From contig JASANG010002124.1 of NCBI GenBank assembly GCA_030248215.1, forward strand, positions 62,001 through 126,000: a stretch of 64,000 nt of DNA. Direction: 5' to 3'. Shown one piece after another: positions 25,977 to 38,957 of this stretch (position 1 is its first letter; each line of letters opens with the position of its first letter). The translations under genes and the position numbers were made by a program. Below the pieces are notes generated by a model. The model worked only from the letters and a program-made list of their open reading frames with translations, ran no database searches and was not told the DNA's origin. Source of the stretch: Enoplolaimus lenunculus (taxonomy: Eukaryota > Nematoda > Enoplea > Enoplida > Thoracostomopsidae).

Positions 25977-28900
25977 ATGGCTGAAAAATTTAGCCTGATT
26001 GTACCTTTGCTTGTCTTTGTTTCTTCTTTAACCTCATCAGAAGCTGCCCCATCTTCAGGTAAGAAGTTCATTGTCGACGAATTTGTAGCGTTATCCATTT
26101 ATCCATCAGTCGACAGTTTACGCTCGTTGTACATCAATTTGTGGCCAACTAAAGGTCGTGTTCTTTTTGAAATTCGACAAAAATTAAAGATTGGGATTTG
26201 ACTAGCCGAATATAGCAAGGTTCACAATCATGTTACATTATTTAAAAAGCTGAAAGAAACTGAACCAGTCTTCGAAAGCTTCTCAACTGCTGTTTTGTGA
26301 ATCTCAATCCGTCATGTAAGCAATTTTACTGGGACGAATGGTGCTTTAAAATTTTGAGGTTAATGTTTTGAAACTTGTTCAACTACTACAACTTTATATT
26401 ACCAATGGTATCAATTTTAGGCTTTAAACGCTTCGAAATAGACTTTGAGATTTAAACATCACCAAACTGGCAGCTGCCAATAACTTACACGTTCATATGG
26501 GTTAATGTGTGTAGGTGTGTGCACCTAAACCAATACTATGCTGATCTTACGCTTCTTTATGCGATTGACATAACGGTGTAGTGCGTTCACTAATAATGCC
26601 AATTTGCAATTATTGTTGCTCTAAATTAACTCGTTAACATTATGAGCAATTGCGTAGACGGTCATTAACAGGGACATACGGCCAAATTTTTTAGAAACTC
26701 ATGTTTGATACCAGAATGATTATTGATTTGTGGTGAGACCACGAGACATCAAATATAAGTAATATTTCACAAACATTAAAATTGGACCCTTTCGAGTGAA
26801 CGTTTCCTAATCGTTATCTGATAATACCCCTGCATCTTTGCTTGTTCACGATTTGCTTGTTCCACAATACTGTTATCTATTTGGCTTTATTATCATACTA
26901 AAATAATATGTTAAAGACAAAATTTCGTACTTTTAATCTAAAGCCGTCTACAACCACGTTTGTTTGGATCTTATTCTTTGATATAGACTTGTGACTATTT
27001 AAAAATTGACGACAGAACTATAGAAAACGTTGTTTTTTATATTGAGTTAGAAATCACTACAAGCTGTCACGACTGGACACGTAATGAACGTGTTGTTACA
27101 TCGAAACGAAAACACGGCGAAACGTGGATAGTCGCTGACGCTTGGAAATTTATTTGCAAACATGGAAACATTACGCTGGCAGGTACCCAACATGAAGCGC
27201 CTTTTTTCGTGCCCTCCAGATGCTACGAGTACTGCAGTGACCCGAATAAGAGGGTGTAGGGTAATAAGAGGGGGTTCCCATTTTGAGACCCAATCAATAC
27301 GAGTCAGTATAACTAATAACAGTTTGTAAGCGGATAGAGACCTTAAACCTTAATTAGAGTCTATAAATGTCAATTATCCCTAATTCTATCGCATAAATGA
27401 CTCCTGGACCGAATACTTTGAGTTCGAAACTTTAAAGCGTACTTAAATTATGAAAGTACATACCTAAGTATAACCTTGCATGATCGCTCAAGCTATTGAC
27501 ACAAGACAAATAAACGATTAATTCAACGGTTAGTCCTAGTACCGGATATATAATCAATAACGAAGGGTGGCGGAGCGTGGGTTAAAATAATTAACAGTCC
27601 GTAACCGAATACAGGGGGGTACCATCTGGATGGGCCAAATAAATATTAGTCCCCCTCTTTATTCGGGTCACTACAGTACCTCACAATATAGAGGGGAAAA
27701 TATTAAATTTCTGTTTTTGCAACAAAACTTAAAATTTGTTGTTTTACTAGTTACTAAAATTACGTTATTAATGCAATCGAGACGTTGAGAAACCACAAAA
27801 TAACTTCACCGTTAGCCATGTTTTATTACGTTGACCAATGTTACTGTGATCCGCGTAACAGTAGTGTAAGCATATTGCTAAGCTTACGCTTAAGCCTGAG
27901 CAGAAGTTTCAGCGTAAGGATCAGCCTAAGCCTAGTAATAACCCTATCCCTAAGGAAAAACTAACTTAATGTTTAAAAGTACTGTATTGGATTCCTGCGG
28001 AAAACGGTACGTACTTCAATGCAACATAGGCAGCATTATGCCTGCCTAGCGTGAATTATTACCCGTGGCCAGTTAAAGCTTTGGCTCTGTGGTAAAGGTA
28101 CAGCCAAAAATGATAGGTAGTCTAATTCTTTTTGAGTCTGAGCTGTGATAGTTTAACTTATTTTGATAACGTGGTATATCTGTAATTAATAAGAAGCTTG
28201 CGATAGCTAAAAATACTAAACACCAAACTGTACCATGAACATATGAAAAAGCAAATTAGGAAACGTAGACAAAAAACACCAAATTTTAACATTGTACTTT
28301 CAAAAATACTGTTCCAAACAAATTAAAATCAGAATCTACGAAATCTTTAAGTCTCATAAAACTTGGCTTTTGGTTTTATTTCACAAAAAAACAACTGGAA
28401 AAAATACCAATTTCAAACCGGCAACTGAAACTAAAACAGGTATCCGCGTACTGTCCTAAAAACGTCGCAGTTTCAGGCTCGTAGTCTGTTTAAATTCGAG
28501 GAAGGTGGGCGACAATTATTTTAAGGTCGACTGGCGAGGTGAGTTTCAAGAACAGCTAAAAAGAAAGTTGCAAGGCAGAATTCTAGAGAGACTGGGCTCT
28601 CCAAACCCTCTCTGATCTGCCTTTGGGCTCAGTTAGTTTTCTGTTCTAACTAGGTTTAGCTTGCATACAGCAGCTATCTTTTGGAATAGTGCTTGCAATA
28701 TAATGCTTATTTGCAGCTTGCTTGACTAACAATGCAACTGAAATTGCATTTAACACCATCAAACGAGATGATATGGTTGAATTTCGATGTTGGAAAGATG
28801 GCGATAAGCTTCGATTTACTAGTAAAAGTTTGAAAGGTATTGAACAGTGCAATTGGGAAGTTTACATTTCTCAAAAACAATATATTGTTCCGTCCAGCCA

Positions 28901-31900
28901 TTAAAGTTTCACTTAAACAAATATTCAAGTTTAGTTAAGCCACAATTTAAGTTTAACTTTTAGATATTACTAACTGTTAAACACTGTGCATTGTGTATAC
29001 GTTCGTGTATATTATGTCGTAGCCCAAGTCGCAAGTCAGCCTAATTCTGAATTGGGTTAGCCCAAAACGGAATTACTTGGGTTAGATATTAAGGCGGAAT
29101 CATGTCGGATAAAGCTGTGCCTATCTCTGGTTTGTTACTTGATAGTCGTAATCCTGTTTGATTCCACTTTGCTCAGCAAACAAACAATTTGGTAGCCAAC
29201 GGGTGGACATTATTTAGCCAATCAGAAAAGAGTATTCGCATCAGCCAACCGTATGTGAGTACGGCATTAAGGTAGTAATCACAAGGTGCGCACTTGTCGC
29301 ATTAACAGAATTACGCCGTGGGCTAGCACAATCGTAATTACGCCCCAGAATAGCTCAATTCAGAACTGGGCTGAATTACGACTTGGGCTACGACATATAT
29401 ACGGCCTGCGCAAGTTGCTGATGATTCACTCTTCGTGACAAAAAGATACGCCTGCGTCATTAAAGCAAATGTTCGACTGAAATTTAGGTCTAGCAATTCG
29501 TTTAAATACTCAACCGTGCGTTGAATGCTTCGGAACGAAAACTGGCCTGTTATTTGCAACACTACATTTGGTTAGGAATGTGAAATATTTCAGAGGTAGT
29601 GAAAACATGCATCGTGAACAATGTTACGTATCCAATCAATGAAACATTTCGAATTGGCAATTATGAAGCGATGTGTACGCAGTCAAATTTGAAACTCACA
29701 GGTACGTAAATACGAGAATACGATCTGCAAGCTACGGGTACATTTAATTATTAAAATGTAAAACTGATGTTTTGAAGCTACGAAATGACCGGGGTGGAAA
29801 TGTTCCTTGTGCGCTTTCACGTAGATTATTTAAATTGTTTATTACCTTTGTTTATTTGAATTTCACTAATTTACACGTATATAAGGCAGAAATCCATGGA
29901 TGTTTAATTTTGTATAGTGATACTATAAAATGCCTCACAGCATATTGTGGGTTATATCAAGAGTGTCCACCCTGCAGAAGAGTGCGCAGCTGACGCGCTA
30001 GTGCATGGCACAAAGTGTACTAGTACGCGTTACATTTTTGCTCGACCCTCCCTCTGATTTAGAAGGGGTAGTCGCCGCTGAAAATGCACAGTAAACACAG
30101 GAGTTAAGAATGTAATATGGAGCGACTATAGGTAAAATTCAAAATATTGGTTCAATGTAACCACATATAAGAGGGGAAGGTCAAAAACGCAACGTGCCAT
30201 GCGCTGGGTACATTGTTTTGTGTACAGAATGTACCCAGTTGCACACTCTTGTGAAAATCATCCACTCTTGGATATACTGGTATAAAAAGTTTACATAAAA
30301 TTTTTTTACCATATTAAGGATAGCGCTATACTTGATGCACTGCGCCGCCCGACGCGTTGAAAATTTACATGCTTGTACTGTATTGACCCGAATAAGAGGG
30401 GGACTGATATTTATTTCGCCTCTCCAGAGGGAACTCCCTTGTTATTCGGTTACGCACTGTTATTTATTTTTAACCCGCGCTCCGCCGCCCTTCGTTACTG
30501 ATATATCCGGTACTGCAACTATCCGATGAATTAAACGTATATTTGTCTCGTTCCAATAGTTTGAGCGATAATAAAAGATTATACTTAGGAATGTACTTTC
30601 AAAATTTAAGTTGGCTTTAAAGTTTCGAACTGAAGTTATTTGGTCCTGGAGTCATTTATGTGCTACAATTAATGTTAATTTACATTTATGGACTCTAATT
30701 AGGGTTTAGGGACTCTATCCGCTTACGGACTCTTGTTAGGGATGCGGACTGCTATTGATTCGGGCCCAAAATGGGGATCCCCCCTCTTATTACCCCCTCT
30801 TATTCGGGTCAATACAGTACCGCGCGGCGGCGAGCGGCGGTGTGCGGTATATATGTTAAATTATGACGTAACCAAAACAAAATTGATTTATATTTTTTTG
30901 TTTTGCAGGATGTATTTATACGAATCAAAACGGAAAAAATATTACGTTGAATATCGGTGAAAGTCGTGTTGATGGAACCAAAAACCATATTTGCACGAAA
31001 AACGATAAAACCGGACAGGCCAGATATATGTTTGAAAGTAAGTAAATATGACTGCACAAACATGGTTAATAAAATAATATGACGATAACGTAGTCGTACA
31101 CTTTTCGATCTGATACTGTGATCTATATCTGTTTGTTTTAGCAAGTAGCGCAATGCGTCTAATTTGAGTTATAAACTTTGCCAACGGCGCCTTTTAAAGC
31201 TTCCTTGCTGCCCAACATATCTGTATAAAACCACTGGCAAATAAGGACAGATATTAATATTAATATCTTTATATATTTGATGTGTTTAGGAAGCTAATGC
31301 TTTGATTGTCGGACCAATGTTAACTGCCTAACTGCCAACATTGTTTGATTTTACCACATTTTAAAAGTGACTTTGATTTTAAATTTATCTGTTATCATCA
31401 TTTACGACATTTATTCAATATTTAGATACGGTTTGTGAACGTAGTGGTAAAACGTACAACAAAGGTGAAAGTTGGATTGAACGCAACTACAAAGTCAAGT
31501 GCAATGAACACGGATTCGTTACGATTATATGTAAATTGCTGTATTTCAATTGTGGTCAATGTTACTTTTAGGGGCGTAACAGCAGATTAAGCGTATTCCT
31601 AAGTCGAAGCCTAAGCCTAAGCCTAAGCAACGTCGTGTATGGGAGGAAGTTTAAAAAAACAAAGGGAACTTTAATTGATCTGAATGAACGCAAGCACGTT
31701 TACAAGTGTTTTGAGAGATAAAAGCATTGTTAACACGATTTTGAACAAACTTCTGTAGGCAAAAAAATTTTGTATTTAAATTATACGATATCGACCTGAA
31801 ATTCTGGCTACGCCCTTAAATTTGTAGTTATACCTTTAGCGTGCATTACAACCACCGGCGAAGCAATTGAACTGAACGAAAAGAAAATTGATAAAAATGG

Positions 31901-34900
31901 ACGCGTTGCTCATTGTCAATCGTTTGGCAACGTTGTTTACTACAACGAGTATGTCAAACGTGGACGATCGAACCAAACGCGTCAGACTTTAGAACCAGGT
32001 ATTTGTGCAATAGGAACCCATCAAATTATCTCCAAAGCTATCAAATCAGGACATCTCAACGCTGGTAAAACATTGGCTCTCTTGAGAATATTTTCAGAAT
32101 GGTTTGTCAGTGTTGTGCAGCAACCCAGTGCCATCAAATAATCAAAGATCCATAGCCATTTTGCAACCGTAGCGGTCGTAAACGTTCGACTTCTATAAAA
32201 ATATTTAATCAGTCTGCAAATGTTTCCATGTCAATCTTGCTTGTACGTAATGTGAATTCCCAGCACGCCTGTTGATTAATTTTTTGGTTCAGATTGTATG
32301 TTGAGATGGCTACAGGCCTAAATATGCCAGGTTGGGTCATTCGATGGTTTAGCTTAACTCGCACTGCACTATTGTAATTATCGCTGAGACACAATACATA
32401 GTTAAATCTGAGTTTTTACTTATCGTTTGTCTTTAGCAATCTGGCAATGATTTCTTCACAGATTTACTCGCCCGGTACGAGCATATCAGGGTATTTTAGC
32501 GATCGACTCTCTCTTTCGAAACCACACAACCCTAGTAGCTTTCATCGTCACGTGCATCAGTTTTAAAATTGTATCAAGCTTTACGCTAGCGTTCGCTCGC
32601 GAATTCTTCAATAAGCACCTTTACTATAACTCCTGGCTGCTCAAATCTCTGTCAATTGAAAATCCTGGCTACGCACCTGTATCCAACGAATTTTTGGATT
32701 AGCCAACACGCTCGCAAAAGTTTAACCAAATGCTGGACATTTGACAACCATCAGAGGCGTTTAAAAGTTTTCAGTCTGTAAATGAAAGCAAATTTTTTCC
32801 AGCGAAATGAAGCGTTCAATATAGCTTATATTGTGAGCATAGTCATTAGTAGACGGTTCAAGGCCTCGGTGAACCATAAGATGCGCGGGTGGCGCACAGG
32901 GGGATCTCATTCGATCGTATAAGATGCCACGGCAATTGAATCCGGGGGGAAGGCGCATTTTCAAATTTGTTTAAGCTGGAAATCAGGCTGCACTAACTGC
33001 CATTGTATCTATATTTAGAACCTATTGAACAGTGTGTAGCTGGTAATGGTAAGAAGTACAAATCGGGTGCAAAATGGACAGAAAACTACTTGATTTATCG
33101 TTGCACCAGCAAAAGCAACAAAGTCGCAATTGGTAAGTACGGAATGCGAAAAGTTCGTATTTATCCCATCCCGTTTCGACCCTCGACCCGTTACTTTTAG
33201 AATTTTTAACTTTACAACTCTAGTGAATAAACGGCACTTTAGTTTTGAACGCAACTAAAATGCGCAAAAAACTTTTCAATCAATTTTCTGTTTTAGATAA
33301 TCGTATTGCTTATATTACATTAGGGTATAGCATACCAATAACAAAAAATATTACTTAGGTGTCAGAAGAACAACGTTATCAGAACGTTCTTGACTGAGTG
33401 CAAGCTCGTTGCCAGCCAGGCCCGTAGCCATGGGGCCAGGGGGCCTCAGACCTCCCTCATGAAAAATTTTGTCCCACCTAGAAAATTTACAACCTTGCTT
33501 GTAAGTCAACGAAAACCCTTGCATGTCTCTCCTGAAAATTTTTTAGCCCCACCGCCCTGCCAGGTGAGCTGCCTATGGTCCTGTTGCCAGCTCATTTGAC
33601 TAGGGTGGACTGAAAAAAATTTAGCAGAGGCATGTACGGGTTTGTGATGATTTACGAGCAAGTTTGAAACTTTTCTAGGAGAAAAATTTTTTCAAGGGGG
33701 GCTAGCTACCTCCCCTGGACCTTCTCTGGCTACGGGCCCGCTAGAATGGTGTAGTACTGTAGTGACCCGAATAAGAGGGGGACTGATATTGTTTGGCCTC
33801 TCTAGAGGGTACCCGGCCTGTCGTTACCGATATGTATCCGGTACTGCAGTTATCCGTTGAATTAAACGTTTATTTGCCTTGTGTCAATTAGCTTGAGCGA
33901 TAATGCAAGGTTATATGTAGGAATGTCCTTCCAAAATTAAAGTATGCTTTAAAGTTTCGAACTCAACTTTATTTGGTCCTGGAATCATTCATGCACTACA
34001 ATTAGGGATAATTGACATTTATCGACGCTAATCAGGGTTGCGGGACTCTGTCTGCTTACGGAAACTTATTAAGGATACAGACCCCTACTGATTGGGTCCC
34101 AAAATGGGGACCCCCTCTTATTATCCCCCTCTTATTCGGGTCACTACAGTAGGGGCACGGCTAACCTTTCTTTATGGAGTGATAATTGTTTATTTATCGT
34201 ATTCAATATCTCAACCTATCATCTTTCGTTCGTCGAAGGCCAAAGTTTTAACGTTGCAAAAACACTGGCCAATTCTAAGATGAAGAATTTGTCTACCCGG
34301 AATCGTCGAGCGAAAATTTTAATATGCTTGGCTAAAGTTGTTTCAGTAGACCATTCTTTCTGAAGTCAGTTTGTTTGTTGAGGTGCTCCGTTTGTTCGAA
34401 TATTCCCATGACTCTACGGAAAATTTCGAATTTAAGCGCTGAAGCAAAGGATAGGAAATATTAGAAGAAAGGGATATCCTGAACAAAAGATAGGATTTTG
34501 CTATTGACTCAACAAACGATTAATATTTCAATATAGGGTCTCTAATAAACGGGATTTTCCGAGGGAACACGTTTGCTATAATGCATTTTAGTGGCGTTGC
34601 TAATTAATCATAGTGCGTTTATTTATTTTGCAGGATGTACAACACGGAACAAAACGCGAAAGCAATTTGAAATTTACGCAAATCAAGGCATGGTGGTGAA
34701 CGGTGTTGAGTATAGCTGTGTTAAAGATCCGAAAGGCAACCTTCATTATAACGAAAAAGTGTTGGAGCAAGGTTTGTTTTTAGAATTCTTGAAGTACTTT
34801 ATGGCATACCTCGGTGTTGCGCAACTTAACTGTTACCGCAAGTTTATAAAACATCACCTCATTCTGGCTCTCGTTCGCACTGCAATTCTTATTAACAGTT

Positions 34901-35663
34901 TTACTTCCTCGGTTTGTACGAACTATCTCACAGGTTGCAAAACACTATAATTCTTTACTCGGTTGGAAATCTTTTATTAGGTAGGTTCGAACGCTATTTG
35001 TGAAACCTTGGGAGTCGAGGGTATAATTGTTTAGGTATTTGTTTCAGAAAAACAAAAGTGTGTCGACAACGGCAACTCGTACGATATTGGCAATAAATGG
35101 CGTGGTCCTGCCGAAAAACCGTTCACGTATATTTGTAATCAATTTGGCGCAGTCGACATAACAGGTATTTCCAAGATTATACAACAGGTCAGGGTCACGA
35201 CACACAAAGGCGTAAGAAATTTTTGTTTTGGTTAGGTTTACGCTTATCGAGTCGTTTTAGTGTTAATGTCAACTACTTACAATTGTGCATATTATACAGA
35301 CATTTTCAGTTTTTAGTTTATTGTACGTCTTAGTTATTTGTATCCGCTAGCGGATCAAGAGGATGCGGGGGGGCGTACCTTTTCCCCGTCACAAAATTTT
35401 TCATGATAAAAATGGCTAAAGGTACCTACTTGCGTCACAATTTTCACTATCAGAAAATTTTACATATATAGCATACTGTAAAAAATCTGTGTTTCTATCG
35501 TACGATTAATTGTCCTTTTATAAGGCTTATTTTAATTTTAGGATGCTATCTGCCAGACGGATCTGAATTGGAAACAGATAGCGAAAAAACAATTAGCGGT
35601 AAAGTATATAAGTGCATTCGTGATGGAAACAAAGTTACTTACAAAATTGAAGCATACAGTTAG
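25977..35663 (+). CDS. Secreted protein with five tandem MIG-18-like Fn1-type modules
   Basis: Eleven exons: 25977-26058, 27051-27182, 28717-28836, 29594-29701, 30909-31037, 31426-31530, 31840-31998, 33019-33132, 34634-34771, 35048-35164 and 35542-35663 (TAG). They total 1326 nt, a closed ORF of 441 residues. Exon 1 is a signal peptide (MAEKFSLIVPLLVFVSSL..SEA). All ten introns are in phase 1. Exons then alternate. Type A carries C..GK.Y..G..W......Y.C (e.g. CERSGKTYNKGESW, CVDNGNSYDIGNKW); type B opens with (G/S/A)C and holds one more Cys (e.g. GCYLPDG..YKC). One A+B pair makes one unit, five units in all. The A pattern fits the nematode 'abnormal cell migration protein 18-like fibronectin type I' domain; MIG-18 is an extracellular matrix factor in gonad cell migration. 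An extracellular or matrix role is inferred. Three TA-type MITEs lie in its introns. Confidence 0.85.
27232..27676 (-). mobile_element. CTGTAGTGACCCG MITE with TA duplication, reversed copy
   Basis: Flanked by TA on both sides. The left end CTGCAGTGACCCGAATAAG is matched by CTTTATTCGGGTCACTACAG on the right. 445 bp, no ORF. It lies 49 bp after exon 27051-27182 of the Fn1-repeat gene. Confidence 0.85.
27862..27958. mobile_element. TTAGGC-array element, eroded copy
   Basis: Carries AAGCTTACGCTTAAGCCTGA and CAGCCTAAGCCTAG, with GCGTAACAGTAG just before it, as in the copies at 31571 and 38698. Termini not found. Confidence 0.4.
29965..30290. repeat. Dispersed GTTGCACACTCTTGT repeat
   Basis: GAGTGTCCACCCTGCAGAAG at the left and GTACCCAGTTGCACACTCTTG at the right; the latter recurs at about 43225 (GTTGCACACTCTTGTCATT), reversed at about 42965, and in part at 10213. 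No coding capacity. It sits in an Fn1-repeat gene intron. Confidence 0.45.
30378..30817 (+). mobile_element. CTGTAGTGACCCG MITE with TA duplication, forward copy
   Basis: TA at 30376-30377 and 30818-30819. Ends CTGTATTGACCCGAATAAG and its complement, including the same T-for-G change on both sides. 440 bp, 91 bp before exon 30909. Confidence 0.88.
31571..31819 (+). mobile_element. TTAGGC-array element copy
   Basis: Starts AGGGGCGTAACAGCAG, then an array of CCTAAG hexamers (31595-31630, complement of the nematode telomere unit), and ends GGCTACGCCCTTAAA. It lies in the Fn1-repeat intron between 31530 and 31840. Confidence 0.55.
33418..33740. mobile_element. CCCGTAGCCA element copy
   Basis: Left CCCGTAGCCATGGGGCCAGG; right TCTCTGGCTACGGGCCCG. 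The inverted ends and the internal CTTGCTTGTAAGTCAACGA match copies at 23610 and 49429. Non-coding. Confidence 0.6.
33757..34149 (+). mobile_element. CTGTAGTGACCCG MITE with TA duplication, forward copy
   Basis: Flanked by TA (33755-33756, 34150-34151). Inverted ends CTGTAGTGACCCGAATAAG and complement are perfect over at least 22 bases. 393 bp. It lies in the Fn1-repeat intron between 33132 and 34634. Confidence 0.9.
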
Positions 35664-37561
35664 ATCCAATACGTTCCCAGATTCGTTTAAAGTTGCATGA
35701 GTTAACTTTTATCTTCATCAATTTGTTATTTTACTAATTCGCCAATGTATCGAGTGGTTTACTTTGTGATATCTGTATTTGTACACTACATCTTTTATTA
35801 CTAGCGGCCCTAAAGTGGTCCGGTAAACACAATGCTTCTAACTGACGGCAGATATAAGTTGCTTAAGTCTCCAGTAATTTTCTTATAACTACCTTGGATT
35901 TTTTACCTGACCCGCGCTTTACCCACGGAAAAAGAATTTTCTACCCGCAGGTATACCCGCGCAAATAAGATCTACCCACGACCCACCTTTTACCCGCGCC
36001 TAAAGCCAAATCAGTATGTTAAAGATGTTTGGTGATTCGCGCTCTATAATGAAGTTTTGCGTACAAATAAAATTTTACTAGAAACAACAAAATTTCAAAC
36101 CCAGCTAAATAAAGCACGGACTGCACCTAACCAGAATGAAAACAGGCAGGGTAGGTTTTCCACCTTAAAAATTAAAAGTATGCCGCGTGTAAAAACTGTG
36201 AATTTTTTACTCGCGTGATAAAAAAATCTGTACCCGCGGTTATGCCTGCGCCTGAAATTCTTTACACGACTCGCGTTTACCCGCGGGTAATGTCCGCGTC
36301 TGTTCCCACCCGCTACAGGACCTTCATCGATTAGTTAAAGAGGTTCCCTGCAATACGAACACTATGTTGTTCTGGTACCGTATTCTCAAACATCTGTTGC
36401 ACGTATTACGAGTTGGTGAACGGTTAATACTAGCTTCCGTTATTTGTTTGTTTGAAAACTTTGGTGATAAGTGCTACATACATTTGAGAACATATAGAGG
36501 TCTGCGATTTACAGTATTAATTGCGAATTAAATCGCACAAAAACAATAGAAATGTTGAATCCGTAACCTTCTGCTAAATAGTGTTGTGCAATTACCACTG
36601 TTTCTATTGGCCGGCGGCCAACGAAACGTTTGACCGGCCAACAGGTCATTGACCGCCGGCTGACCAATATACAAATTGTAAAAATTCAAGTATTTAATAA
36701 CGGTATATATCGTTAAGTTTGTAGAAGCCTCGTGGTGAAATATACGTTAACTATAAACAAGTTCAGTAGTATCCCATAAGTTTTTAGTAGGAGACAGTTT
36801 ACCGTATTGTTTCTAAATATTTCATATACGACAACATCTATGCAACATATAGCCGATCACTCTTCCTTCATGCAATTAATACGTCGAAACGTGTAATGAT
36901 CAAAATATTGACCCATGTTATACTGAAAGCCGTCCCGCTGTCCCGGGACAGCAAGCAGATTGCAGCGTAGGCAAAACCAGCTATCAAAACACGTCTGCTT
37001 ACGTAAAAGCTATTTATAGCTAGAATTTTATTTATTTCTTTTAACTATGTTTTTAGCCTTTTAGTGTAAGGATCGGTTGTGCTTGAGGGCGGCAGCCCCC
37101 ATCCTGCTTTGGGATCCTTAAAATCGCAGGGGGTTTTGAGGGACGATAGCCTAGTAACTTTATTGATATACAATAAACAAGGGCGTAGGCAGAAAAGTTT
37201 AAATTCATAGTACATCTGTCAGAAGTTACAAATGAAACAATTGCAAACATTTAAAACCACTTCAATTATTTAATATATGGTTTGGTTACCTGATAGTTGT
37301 TATATTTTCAGCCCAAATTTGATTGTAATCAAAAAAACGTGAGCCTATTTAAAGGTATGCTCGAATGACCCGAACAATACAGGAAGACAGGGTCTTCATT
37401 TTGACTCTCAATAAATTGGAATCTGTATTCCTAATTAGAGTCCGTTAGCTGATAGAGTCCACAGGTCACAATCACAGTCAATGAAACGACCGCAGCAGAA
37501 GAATGGCCTAGACTGCTCAAATATGTAACAAACACTTTGAAGACCACATAAGGCCAACTTT

Positions 37562-37743
37562 GGTCCATGTTACTTTAAGGGGCGTCCAGGTTTCTGGTGG
37601 GTCCATTAGATTATATTTTTTGCTTGGGCTTAGGCTTAGGCTTAGTCTTAGGCTTAGGAACACATTTTTGCGACGCGTAGGCTTAAGCTTAGGCTTAGAA
37701 ATTCGCTTCATCTACTGTTACGCCCCTTAAAGTAATATTGGCC
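37562..37743 (-). mobile_element. TTAGGC-array element, best array
   Basis: Inverted ends GGTCCATGTTACTTTAAGGG and CCCTTAAAGTAATATTGGCC. The interior at 37625-37657 has five consecutive GGCTTA-type hexamers with one mismatch. The same two ends occur reversed at 38698-38901. Confidence 0.75.
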
Positions 37744-38697
37744 TAAACTTTAATAAATCCAGAAAAAAATAGCGGACATGACAACCAACAAAATGGTTTG
37801 GAGCACGTAAGCAAGTTCTGTCTAAAAGCTAGAATGTAAAAAAAGAAAGGTGTCGGTTCTAACTAACATGGGGAAGCTTAAAAAATACCAGTTCGTAACC
37901 GAATTGCAAAGCATAAGCTTTTAGTTGCCAGCAATATGTTCAAGATGCTGTGTACAGTTTTGCTCAGCAAAGTGTGAGAAAAGTGCTCGTTAATTGAAAT
38001 TTTTGTGGCATCGATGATTGTCAAATTTAGTATGCGTACGCTTATCAATCTCCTATTATTCAATGTTTAAAGCTCAGAAAATGATGTCTTCCAGTTTATT
38101 ATTTCGCACCTATTAAGGATACTAGTAATCTGTAGTTGCACACATGTTCAACTTTCAAGTATATAAAATTCTGGGGTTCTACAGGAATTCCTGTTGCAGC
38201 CGTATTTCCAACATTCAATTCATATTCCTGCATTCAAAGATGCAAATTGGAAATTTTGAGTTTGAAAAAAAATTGTTATTTCGAAATTATTGTTTTTGCT
38301 ATCAGTTCAATTTTATTATCAATAAGCTGTTTCTGATAGCTGAAAGTTCGCTTGAGCCATTTCTAGGAAATTTTTTTAAAAAGTCCAACAGTAATTCGGT
38401 AATGAAAATTATTTCAAATTCTGAATCCTGTGCCGGTTCCTGCAAAGAAATTCAATTCCTGTTCCGGTAAAACTTAGTTCCTGTTGCAACCCTGCTAAGT
38501 AGGTACGTATGGTAGTTCCGGTGCACTTAGATTTCAAAATTCTTGTTCAAATCTTAAACTTCTAAATACTCTTGTTCAGTACATTTAGTATTCTGTTTTT
38601 AAAAATAATACACTAAGATAAGCTACTTATGCGAAAAGGTTTTTGTATAAGTACTGTTTTGATTTGCATATTATTATTCATTTGATCATAAAACAAC

Positions 38698-38901
38698 GGG
38701 TCAGTGTTACTTTTAGGGGTGTAATAGTAGATTAAGAGTATTCCTAAGCCTAAACCTAAGCCTAAGCGTTGCAAAATGGTGTTTCTAAGCCTAAGCCTGA
38801 GCCTAAACCTTAGTTTAAGCAAAAAAATGTAATCTAGAATCTAAACCTACTCTTTTATAGACCCACCAGAAACCTGGACGGCCCTCAAAGTAACATGGGC
38901 C
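38698..38901 (+). mobile_element. TTAGGC-array element, opposite orientation
   Basis: Left GTGTTACTTTTAGGGGTG; right GGCCCTCAAAGTAACATGGG; both match the element at 37562 in reverse, as does ACCCACCAGAAACCTGGACG. CCTAAG hexamers occur at 38740-38820. Confidence 0.72.
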
Positions 38902-38957
38902 AAACAACGTATCAAAACATAAAATCTATACTTAATTTGCATATTTAAAAGTCAGTT

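Noticed and set aside
30809-31184. Minus ORFs of 80-114 codons
   Set aside because: Antisense to exon 30909-31037 of the Fn1-repeat gene, which is supported by splice phases and cysteines.
37625-37657. A true chromosome end or new telomere
   Set aside because: The array is only about five units, lies inside an inverted-repeat element present at several loci, and unique DNA continues on both sides.
38144-38470. Plus ORF of 108 codons
   Set aside because: It follows a degenerate TTCCGG/GTTGCAACCCTG repeat and is Phe/Ile-rich low-quality coding sequence.
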